From contig ARYC01000219.1 of assembly GCA_000711775.1 (NCBI GenBank), forward strand, positions 62,001 to 126,000: a stretch of DNA of 64,000 nt. Direction: 5' to 3'. The notes beneath the pieces are model-generated. The model worked only from the letters and a program-made list of their open reading frames with translations. It was not told the origin of the DNA and searched no databases. Each line of letters begins with the position of its first letter. The first letter of the stretch is position 1. Made by a program: the position numbers and the translations under genes. Below are positions 24,309 to 34,293 of the stretch, piece after piece. The DNA comes from Oxytricha trifallax (lineage: Eukaryota; Ciliophora; Spirotrichea; Sporadotrichida; Oxytrichidae).

Positions 24309-25373
24309 ATGCGAGACAAAAATAGCAAGCTTTTGGGGTCTATTTATGATGAAGAGTATATAGATTTAGTATTTAAACTGATCAAGAGGGGTGAGATAAA
24401 TACAGTTATTAAATCAAACCAATTCCAACTCTAGTCTATTTCACTGCTCTTAAAGTGAACTTTATCAAATGTTCGCTCCCACTGCCTTATAGCTGTATAA
24501 CTAAAGCAATAATAGCTGAATTCAATGCCTTAGAGGAAGTCAAAGTTTCAATAGAAGCATATTGACTATCTTATTAATGAAAAAACTTTGAAGTATTGGG
24601 CTCACTTCTCTCTTGACCAACGAGCTATTATGTTTCACTGCCAGTTCCCTGAGTTGAAGATCTCTGCATCGTCTGTTGCTAACATTTATAAACGAAATGG
24701 TATCTCTTACAAAGGTGTGAATCGTATCAAGAGAGTGATTGATTTCACTCTGCCATTTTACAACCATAACCTAAATTATATTTATAATTAAATGCAGAGA
24801 GCCTAATAGAATAATATTAAGTTTATTCATGCTGACGAGGCTGTGTTTACCTTCAACACTTTCATCTAGAAGTCTTGGTATAAGAGGCATAGTAATATAG
24901 AAGTATATGACTAGAAAGTCAAGGTATAAACAATGGCAATTCTTGGAGGTATTAGCGAGGATGCTGGTTTAGAAACTTATGTTATTCATCCTCGCTCTAT
25001 TAAGACAGAGCAGTATATAAAGTTCTTAGAACAGCTGAGAGAGAAGTACCCTGAATAAGAGATTATACTGTTTGTTGATAATCTTTCTGTTCATAAGACT
25101 AAAGAAACAAGGAAGAGTTATGAACAACTTAGAATAACGCCAGTGTTCAACGTACCTTACAGTCCATAGTTTAATGGAATTGAGTTCTACTGGGGTATAT
25201 TAAAAGGCCATTACAAGAAACTGCTGCTCTACCACTTGATGCATGACCTACCTATCGATACAGTAGACTTTATTAAAAGCTCAGCGAAGAGAGTAGATAA
25301 TTTGTTGGCTTAAAAGTGTGCTAAAGAAGGGAGAGTGAATGTATATAAATAAGTTTTGTAGTTAAGTTAATGA
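24309..25373 (+). CDS. TBE transposase (42-kDa type, DD34E), copy B, one in-frame TGA
   Basis: 354 codons from ATG 24309 to TGA 25371-25373, matching the expected size of about 42 kDa. All of it is open with TAA/TAG = Gln except TGA at codon 50 (24456-24458, between LLLK and TLSNVRSH). Catalytic blocks: HADEAVFTFNTF, LFVDNLSVHKTKE and YSPQFNGIEFYW, i.e. D, D(34)E of the IS630/Tc1 group. An N-terminal helical region (KTLKYWAHFSLDQRAIMFH) precedes RNGISYKGVNRIKRV, plausibly the DNA-binding half. It makes the cut at the telomere-like tips. The lone TGA is a likely inactivating point change, although a sequencing error cannot be excluded. Confidence 0.93.
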
Positions 25374-25382
25374 ATATATAAG

Positions 25383-26172
25383 TCACATTTAAAATTCTTT
25401 AGAGGGAGCTGGCTTCTCTTTCTTTTCTTCTATTTCTTGCTTCCTCCTCCTCCTAAGTTTCTTCTCTTGCTGCCAGCTCCTGCATCTATATTCATTGACT
25501 CTGGAGGCTAAATATTTGAATAAAGTCTCTTGCTAACTTCATACTTTGTCTGCGACTTTCGCCCTCTATGAAGCTTGCTCTATTCCTTCATCAAGAAGAT
25601 GCCAGTACCAGATTTTTTCTAAAGAGTTAAGCTACAAATCTTACTTGAAATATAAGGGTGCTTCTGCAGCTCTGATAGCCAGCTCTCACTTATCTTGATC
25701 CCTTGTTTGTCTTTATCTTCTGAAGAGATGCTGTACCTTTTCTTATGAGATTCTTGAATAATTTCTTTCAAGTAATCACCTTTAATTGTTGCAAGTATAC
25801 CAAAGAAATAGTTTCTTTCAGGTAGTTTATTTGACAACTGCTTCTTAGTAGGCAGGTACAGCGAAACCTCTGGGTCATTCATAGCATCATCATATAAGTT
25901 AGTCACTGAGATTTCTGGATAGTTTGGAATCTCTGCAAACTTTACATCTTAAGTTTTCAATGCTTTCTTCTCTTCGCAGAGTATCGCTCTTAAAATGAAA
26001 TTTTAGTACCTTCCATCGTTGGCAGGAACAAACCAACTACATAATCAAGATTAGCTACTATGAGTTCATTACCTTGCTGCACCAGGTAGCGATGCAAATC
26101 CTCCTTGCTTCTAAATCTTTGAATCAATTCTTGTGCTTGCACTCTTTTCATTGCATCATTCATTGACTCCAT
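25383..26172 (-). pseudogene. Homologue of the TBE 22-kDa ORF, copy B, frameshifted
   Basis: Starts at ATG 26172 (MESMNDAMKRVQAQELIQRF) and reads to MEGTKISF near 25993, where the frame changes. It continues as ILRAILCEEKKALKTQ, TNLYDDAMNDPEVSLYLP, ESHKKRYSISSEDKDKQG and LQKHPYISSKICSLTL, then through a Lys/Arg-rich basic tail with an AGAGSKRR patch. A second frame change near 25430 would allow a stop at about 25383, just past the end of the convergent transposase. Function unknown in all TBE elements; the basic tail suggests nucleic-acid contact. Homology with copy A runs the whole length. Confidence 0.8.
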
Positions 26173-26369
26173 CTTGTTTACAGATCTAAGAAATGATATT
26201 CAAATTTAAGTTTATTGATTTCAATTATTTACCTCTGTAAAACTTACTATTAAATATGGGCATCCTATAGGAGGTCAACCTCTAAGAAGGATATGGAGAA
26301 GGTTTTGAGAACTGGTTTCAAACTTGAGAGATTGATATCAATTTCTACTGTTATAGTTCCATATTTTTA

Positions 26370-26545
26370 AATTTAAATTGGTACGTACTTAATTAGGAGC
26401 AGCTCCTAAAATGCTAGTACTTAATTAGGAGCATTAATTAAAGCTAGTACTTAATTAGGAGCACCCTAATTTAATCATAAAATCACAAAATACCTCCTAA
26501 AGCAGTACGTACTTAATTAGGTGCACCTCCTAAATCGGTACGTAC
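26370..26545. repeat. GTACTTAATTAGGAGC repeat cluster between divergent TBE genes, copy B
   Basis: At least five copies of GTACTTAATTAGGAGC or its variants, several extended to GTACGTACTTAATTAGG, with inverted GCTCCTAA pieces between them. It occupies the same spacer as the GGTACC cluster of copy A, but the word is different. Confidence 0.75.
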
Positions 26546-26736
26546 TATAATCAACTTATTATTGATAGTAAAAATGGTTACTTTATCACCCAGATTTAGA
26601 GCTTGATCGTCTCTTAGCACTCATATTTCTTCTATAATACTCTAAAAACTTCCCTTGAAACTTGTAGGCTTGCAAAGCTCTCATATAAGCTCTCAGTTAT
26701 AGAGGCAGTTTTATAATTTTAAATTCAAATTTAAAT

Positions 26737-28188
26737 ATGAGCGCTAACATTTTAAGAAAAACAACAGCACTTCCATCAAACTAAATGAGACTTACCTTTG
26801 GCAGCAATAAAAAGTGTGATAGCTGTGAGATGAACTCTCATAAGGAACTACCTGAGCTATCACTTGAGGTCTCTGTTATTAAAATAGAAATTAATAATAG
26901 AAAATAAAAGGCAAACAAGTGCGTGGGAGACAGAGAGGAGGAGAAAGGTATTAGTGAAATGCCTATACAAACTGAAGAAGAAGAAGAAGTATACTTTTGT
27001 GAGAAGTGTGAGAGAGACTTCGCTCATAAGTCTAGTTGGTATAGGCATATGAAAGAGCATAGAGAAGCCAAGCCAACTGTGTACTTAAAGCACGATAAAA
27101 TCGACGGAAAGTATGAATGCTTCGAGTGCCATAAGCAGTATGCTCATACAAGAGATTTAAGGAAGCATCTCTTAAAAGCTCACAAGAAAGATTTAGAGAT
27201 TGAAAAGCATGAAGATGAATTGAAGCTACTAAACAAAAGAAAAGCAAGAGAATCTTCGAAACTTGTAGAGCTTGAACAAGCTAGTGAATTAGAATATGTG
27301 AGGAAATCACGCAACCTACTAGCATCCGAAATCACAAAGATCATGATTAAAATTCAATATAAAAAGATTCCTGTTCTTGCCTAAATTGACCTAGACACTT
27401 CACTTTAAAGCTACCTTATATTATAAGACTCCTTTGATAAGAAAGTTATGAATGATCATCAGTTTGCATACAAGGTGTATCCCTTCAACTATCTCTTAGG
27501 TGATGACAAATACTAGATGGAGTTTACAAATGAGTATCAAGTACTCACTCAAGCAAAGTTCAAAGAGTGTAGCTACTTAATAAAGTTAGATGCTGTTCTC
27601 CTTGCCAAGGATCATGTTGCTTTCAGACTCCCACTCTATGAAATGACCCTAAGGGATTTCATTACAGATCAAAGGAATCATAAGTAGCTTGGATAAATAG
27701 CAACTCAGACCATACAAGGTATAAAAGAGCTTCACAAGTTAGGGTTTGTTCACAGAGATTTGAAGCCAGAAAATATAATGATAAACTTCTCACCAGTAAG
27801 AGTAGCAATAATCGATTTCAATAGAGCCTAAAGAGTGGAAGTATCAAGGCTTGGAACTGTAATGGGAACTCAAGGGTACTATCCAGAAAGAGAAGACTGG
27901 AGAGATGGTGACTTTTAGTGGGATGTGTGGGCTTTAGCAGCAATAATTATAGAGTGCGATATGCCTCGCAACGATTACTACTCTACAAGGTGTGAGAAGG
28001 ATGCTAAACAAAGAATAAAGCAATTTATTGACAGAACAAGAGTATCTCAATCAATGAAACAAATGGCAGAGTCAATAATAATAAAACCAAACTCAAGATC
28101 AGACATATCAATAGAGCAGATAGAGTTGTGGTTAAGTAAGATAAACTTCAGACCTCTACCACATGATCCTAAAGTGCATTTTGAGTGA
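26737..28188 (+). CDS. TBE zinc-finger/kinase protein (57-kDa type), copy B, intact
   Basis: A 483-residue frame from ATG 26737 to TGA 28186-28188 with no internal TGA. Two C2H2 fingers: CEKCERDFAHKSSWYRHMKEH (residues about 88-108) and CFECHKQYAHTRDLRKHLLKAH. A helical charged linker follows, then a protein-kinase-like domain: FAYKVYPFNYLL (candidate ATP-site Lys), HRDLKPENIM (catalytic loop with Asp, Lys and Asn all present), IIDFNRAQR where DFG is expected, and QWDVWALAAII (equivalent of the DxWxxG helix). No clear glycine-rich loop. The Gly of DFG is Asn in both copies. The protein could couple DNA binding to phosphorylation or be a pseudokinase. Open over 1.45 kb while its neighbours carry lesions, so probably a young or constrained gene. 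Confidence 0.95.
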
Positions 28189-28229
28189 TTAAATTAAATA
28201 AATTTACTATAAATTTCACATTAAAACCT

Positions 28230-28307
28230 ATTAATAACCCCAACCCCTAACAAATTCCCTACAAATCAAAGCACTTATAAACCTCATTAAGGGGTTTTGG
28301 GGTTTTG
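28230..28307 (-). repeat. Right TIR of TBE copy B
   Basis: 78-bp inverted copy of 24228-24305, ending in GGGGTTTTGGGGTTTTG. The left tip has A where the right tip has the complement of C. Confidence 0.95.
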
Positions 28308-28821
28308 AATGTTTATTATTTAAGTTGTAATTTAAATATAGATTTTTTAAGAAAATAGCTTTCCAACACTAAATTTATTCTATTAGAATAGATTGGAGTT
28401 TATTGCTCAATGTTAATGAAATTATCTGATATGTGCATTTTCAATTATAATTTTTTAATAAATTTTTAACTTATAAAATGAAAATAGATGTAAGTTCAAA
28501 TAAAGTAATCAAAAATAAAAAGATATTAATAACTTTTAAATTTATTATTGTAGAATATCTAAATTAATTTAAAAAATAATTTAAATTAGATATATTAAAT
28601 TTATGGCAAAATAGGATAAAAATCTTAAAATATTAAATTTATATATTGAATAATTTTAAATGCTCTAATACATATTACAAATTTCAATTCAAATGTTAAA
28701 TAGCAAGTCTATTTAAAATAAATTATTTTGACTCTATAAATTAAATATATTGAGTAAAAAATCAACATTTAATTTATAATTCTCCAGACTAATTATTAAT
28801 ATTCAGTATTAACTGATAAAA

Positions 28822-31800
28822 ATGCATAAACATTTAAACATTTATGGAACTCTTACAGTGCTAAGTTACTAAACAAAACTTGAAACATTCAAACTGAGAA
28901 TGCTGTGTACTTCCTTCCAAGGTTTATAAATATTTTAGAGAATTAATATATTTAGATTTTCTCAAAGAAAAGTATTGTCTTGTTCACAATAATTTTCCAA
29001 ATATGATGATTGACATAAATGATGATTTTATTCTTGATAAAATTAAAAACTCTTAATAATTTTTCAAATCTTAGGTAATCTAAATCAAGATCACGCCAAA
29101 TTTTCCTTCTTGATTAATTAAAGTTGGATTTGAAAATTTTAAATGAATTTATTGATTTATATTTTCATATTCAATTAATAGGCGATTTTAATAAAAAACT
29201 GTCTGTAACTTTATAATTTTTCCGAAGTAATTTATTCAAATATAAAGTATGACTTAAATTTAAGCGAGTCTATGAAGAAGCTATTTTCCTTTTTTAAAAT
29301 AGATTAAACAATTAAAAAATTAAATTTTACTTCAAAACTTATAATTTCAACTAGACTAATTTTAGTTCACTTTCCATTGTATCTTATTAAAATTTTTTAA
29401 TTAGATTTTAATTATTAACGGAAAATTTTTAAAAATTGAACTGTTAAGCTTTTAGTAGATTTACTCATTAAGAACATTTATACTAGTTCTGAACCACAGA
29501 TTTCAAAAGAAACTAATTTATTTTAATTTTCTAATATTTATCAATGACTATAGCAAAATGAATGAAAAATAATTAATTATTTATTTATCATAGTATGTTC
29601 TGTTTATGCAATAGTTTAAAATTGGTATATTCGATATGCTTAATTTGATATTGGAAAACATTTAAGATCAATAGAAAGCTAGAAAAGGGAAATAAGAAAT
29701 AGGATTTTTCTTCAAGGAAAGTATTGATTCCGATAAACTTAAATTTATACAAAAAAATTGAGGAGGGGGTTTCTGGTCTGTGTAATGAAAAAAAAAGTAT
29801 TTTCATTTAATTTTCCTCTCGTTTATATACTAAGATTTCTTATACTAGCAAATTTGCTTTCTTATAAGCTTTAATTTGATCTGATTATTTTCAAAAATTC
29901 TTTTCTGAAAATAGTATATCTTAATAGTTAGTATCTTTTCTAAATGCATTTTCCTTTTTAGTCCAATCAGAAATATAATTTGAATAACTATTTTAAAAAT
30001 TATATTCATGTTGATAGCAAAGCCAACAATCGAAACTAAATTTTTTGAAGCATTTAATAAATGTCTAATTTGTTATAAATTTTTAAATAATACAAGCAAA
30101 TTAATAATGTCACATTTAAGAAACTGAGGTGGATATTTTATCAGTCTTAAGATAAAAAAACAAAAGAAACCAGAATTTTTTATTTCATATATTTTTCCGT
30201 CCTTTGACAAGGAAAAATCTAACAAATTCCAACCTAATAATTCAAGTATTTTTTAGTTATCAACTAATTTATTTCAACCTTTGGATTATATTCAGTGATA
30301 AGCATTTGTAAACTTATTAGACTCCAATAAAAAAATTGTAAATTTGTAAATATTTTCTAAAAAGATTGTAGATTAAATAGAGAGGAGTTTAATATAAAAT
30401 AATTTTATTACAAACATTGTTACTAATGTTTCGTAAAATTTTATAAATCATTATTCTTTCGTAAACTTATGGTTGTTATTAGAACGTTTTTATATTCCTT
30501 GCTAAGGGAGTACAAGAATTTGTTTAGATTTTTTCTTCTGAATAAATTATTTTAATAAATAGTAATCTTATAAAATCTTTTCATTTTAATTAATTACTTA
30601 ATCAAAATTAATTTTAATAACAAGTTAAAGTGCGAAAGATAAATAGCAAAATTTTAGCAAAAGTCTGTTAAAATAACTTGAACCAAGTAAAATTACTGAA
30701 AGATGTTCTTATTTGGTAGCCAGAATAGTTAAAGAAAAGGAATTAAAAAAATAATAAAATTAACTAATCAGGATTGCTCATAATTATTTTATAGTAGAAC
30801 TGGGCAGAACCTCCACATCAAATAACTATCATTTTTTATTAAAAATCTAATCACTTTAATCATTTATCCAATGATAGTTTTATCATGAAAATAAATGATA
30901 AAAAATTATGAAAAATTCATATAATGTTAAAAATGGTTCCACGAATAATATTTTTTGCCTAGAATCCTAATGACCAAAAAATTGATTAACTACAATAATT
31001 ATTATTTATGCAGAATGCTATTGAATAATTTTTTACTATTAATCACAAGTCCTTAATATTTGGTCATGCAATAATTTTTATATTCATTTAAATTAAATAC
31101 TATAAATCTTCGAATAATTATTTTTAAATTAAAATTTATTGAGATTTTTATTTAAATAAATTTGTCAAAATTTCAGTTCAGATAGTTTTTATATAAGTTT
31201 TACTATTAAGGTATAATACTCAAATCTTAGTATAAATTAAATCAAAAATACATAATCCTTTTTGTTTAATTACTACTTGTGGTAAAGTAAATCAGCAAAA
31301 GATAAAATATTATTTGAAGTTTGAAACTAACTATTCGTATAAAAAAACCATTAAGAATAAATATTTAAATTAAACTTCATTAAATTTATAAGTTATTTAA
31401 AAATATTAAAATTTGATTATTTTTTTATAATTTAAAATAATTGAAAGTTCCCCATGTTTTATTGTCAAAAGAAACAATAAACTTCCAAAAATAGATTACC
31501 TATTTGATGTGAGTACTTTTCAGTTCCTAAATTCAATAGTTAAGTTCTAGGATAGAATAACCGAGAATAAGTCGTTGGACAAAATAAATAAGTTAATTTT
31601 TGTTAACTCAACTGTGCATGTCCAAAATCATACATAATTGCTTTTTTAAAAGTAGCTATTTAATTGTAAATTATTTTTTTATTAAAAATTTTAATTGAGC
31701 AGTGTAACTCATCTCGAGATAGAAAATTCTTTAATGCTGTCTTTCATAGATTTTTTCAGAAAAACTTTTATATTTTTTATAATAATTTATTTGTAATTTA

Positions 31801-33487
31801 CAAACTGCATTTTGGCCGATGTGCACACCAACAACCATGCTGACAAACTGGTTTGAAAAATAGTTTCTGATATTTTATAAGTCAGAATTATCTTAATTTT
31901 TTATTTCTTATTTCCAGAATAAATTTCAATGCTAAATACTAACAACTAATAAACTAATTAACAAACATCTTTTAATAAATTATTTGTAGATTAAGCGTTC
32001 CCAAATCTAAAATTCTTAAAAATCAAGAATTAATCAAACCAATTTGATATCTTTAGCGAATCATTGGAATACGTTGATAAATTTTAAAATATTGAACATG
32101 CCTCAATTTAATTTACAAAAGGTAGATTAACTGGGTTTTATTTAGTGATAATTAAATATGCATGTTAAAAAGCAAATTTCTTAGAGATTTCAAGTAAAAA
32201 ATATTAATAATTTAGGGATGCATTTTTTTTATTTAGTAGTAAATGACTTAAAATAAAATAAATTTAACATATCACTGTTTAATACTAAAATCAAACCATC
32301 AATCTTAGTCGTGACGTAGATGTATCTGAGTGAGTTGATGTGGCAAATTCCGTGACGTGGCAGTAGTGAAGTAGAAAACTCCGAAAAAACCAGTCTCGCT
32401 ATCGCCTAGTCTCCTCCAAAATCAAGATGTCAGCCAGTTATAACCCGAGGACAGAGCTCGCAGGATTCAAACAGAATGATAGAAGATGGAGAAAAACGCT
32501 TACCGGTCCCAATGTTGCTGGGAAACGTAATCCCTGTCCTTTCTTAGTAGTAGCTTTAACACCCTAACCCGGTGTGGGAGTAAATCCTTATTGTTGACTT
32601 CAATGATTTTCGTCACTTTTGAAGGAAGAGCGTACCTTCATTTTGCTCCTTTTACCTAAAAACTGAATTCAAGCCAGCAGACTAATCTAATGCAGGGAAA
32701 TCTTAGGATCCAGCTCACTTTAAGAATGTACGCTGACAGATTGAACTCCACCGACTGATCCTTAATGCGTTGAGCCCAGCAATCCCCTACCTGCCCTCGG
32801 TAGGCCTTAGCGTAGTAGAAAGCCTAGGGATACATTCCAAATTGGGAAATTTATTTTAATTAAAAAATGTAGTAAACAAATCTTGGATGTTAAATTTGTC
32901 CAATTAAATTATCTTGAACTTATTCAATTGAGAATTTTAAAATTAGCTGGATATTATTATTGGCTGTAATATTTTTTCGCATCCCTGGAGCGAGATTACT
33001 GCACTCGAATGCGAGGATAATATTTAAAGATTTTGAAATTTTTTTAGTGTAATGGAATCATCTCGCTCTAAGGATGCGATTAAATAGTAACGCCAATTAT
33101 AAAGTCCAGGTAATTTTTAATTCTCAATTAAATGAGCCCGAGATAACTTAAATTGGCCAACTTAAACTTTTTAGATTTTATAACTATATTTATTAAAATT
33201 AATTTCTCGAAATTTGAATGTATTTTTACAATAATATTTTCTTCAATAATTATATATTTAAAAATAAATTCAAAAGTAAAGTCAAATAAATGAGCATTGC
33301 TGATTTTTAATATTTTAATAAATTAATTGATGTTGAGAGAATTTTTAAAGGATCAACTATTGTCAAAGAAGTACTATAGACAGATAAATAAAATAAAGAT
33401 GGAGATATGTATGTAAAGTACAAAAAGATTTAGAATAAGGAAATAGTTTACATTTATACTTATAAAAAGAACTTGGAAACTTAATGA
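28822..33487 (+). CDS. F-box/LRR-like gene, array member 2, in separated segments
   Basis: Same segment order as member 1. N-terminus at ATG 28822 (LNIYGTLTVLSYQ, then LETFKLRMLCTSF). Segment 2 near 28973 (LKEKYCLVHNNFPNMMIDI). IGFFFKESIDSDKLK near 29700, MQNAIEQFFTINHKS near 31010, LRR LSSVTHLEIENSLM near 31692, a second LRR segment near 31994, and a terminal 65-codon segment from ATG 33290 to TGA 33485-33487, the same length as in member 1. The interval before the terminal segment holds a GC-rich island and a MITE. The first inter-segment gap runs from about AAGGTTT to TTAGATTT, a diverged version of the member-1 IES. Likely related to the F-box/LRR genes of the cassette to the right. Confidence 0.55.
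32290..32822 (+). other. GC-rich island with a 56-codon ORF
   Basis: About 530 bp with far more G and C than anything around it. It contains repeated CGTGACGT words (near 32310 and 32352), then ATG 32427 opening MSASYNPRTELAGFKQNDRR, then TLTGPNVAGKRNPCPF and TPQPGVGVNPYC, ending in TGA about 32597. The only Gln-code codon is one TAA. A CTACC/GGTAG hairpin lies near 32790-32806. It ends exactly where the MITE at 32822 begins. It could be a captured gene fragment, a short macronuclear-destined segment, a structured RNA gene or foreign DNA. I recognise no family. Confidence 0.5.
32822..33231. mobile_element. TA-flanked MITE, family member 1
   Basis: About 410 bp with terminal inverted repeats (GGGATACATTCCAAATT on the left, AATTTGAATGTATTTTTACAA on the right, followed by TA) and an inner inverted pair around GATTATCTCGCTC-like and GATGCGATTAAATAGTA words. 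It is homologous along its length to the element at 38138. The left tip has been altered where it meets the GC-rich island. Confidence 0.65.
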
Positions 33488-34293
33488 TTTAATTATATTA
33501 TGGATTGTTATAAATTTAAATAGTTTTTTCTACATTAAATTCAAATTAAATAGAATCAATATTCTTTACAAAATTGAATATTGTAATAATAAATTAAAAA
33601 GTGAGAAAAAAATAAATATCATTTATGAATTATTAAAATATTATCAATGTCTTATTTATTATACAGCTTTATAATTTGTAATAAAAAAATCTTTCAAATA
33701 TAAATTAATTAATTATAGGTATATCCTATTTATTTCAAATATAATAAAATCATAATATGAATAATTCTTAATTTTTATTCATTCTTTATAGGCATTATAA
33801 TCTATTACAGAGTTCTACTAAACAGTTTCAAAATTTTTATCGATTTAAATTTGTATTTATATAGTTTTTCAATAACTTTTAGAACATATCTAATGATTAT
33901 TACAATTTATGAATTTGAAATATCTGAATCTAAAAAAGTTTATTATTGAGCAAGTATAGTCAAAATTAATTTTATTCAAAATAAAAGGATACATCATTAT
34001 TTTCTTAACATTAAAATATAAAACTCAAAACAGGAGATAATGTAAATTGATTATTGAATTTATCTTGGAGATTTAAATATTGATAAGAAAAAATACTATA
34101 GCTTTCATTATTTTCTTTAGATACAAATAAACTTTAAATAACAAAGGTGAATAAATTTTTCCCAATTTTTCTTAAATATAATTAAATTTAAGTTAATAGC
34201 TAAATTTCAATTTAAAAAAATTTTATATAAGTTCGCTATGATTACAAAATTAAATCATAAATTCATATTTAATATAATTATAATTAATTAAAA

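Larger units (their letters stand above)
24228..28307 (+). mobile_element. TBE-type telomere-bearing transposon, copy B, nearly intact
   Basis: 4080 bp with about 78-bp TIRs tipped by AAAACCCCAAAACCCC on the left and GGGGTTTTGGGGTTTTG on the right. Flanked by AAT on both sides (24225-24227 and 28308-28310), an exact 3-bp ANT target duplication. Contains transposase (+), 22-kDa-type ORF (-) and zinc-finger/kinase (+). The last is fully open, the transposase has a single TGA, and the 22-kDa-type ORF has one or two frame changes. Inserted between members 1 and 2 of the F-box/LRR-like array. Confidence 0.97.

Noticed and set aside
24540..24767. Minus-strand 75-residue frame inside the TBE transposase
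   Set aside because: Antisense shadow of the conserved transposase reading frame.
26860..27247. Two minus-strand frames inside the TBE zinc-finger/kinase gene
   Set aside because: Antisense shadows of an intact plus-strand gene with recognisable domains.
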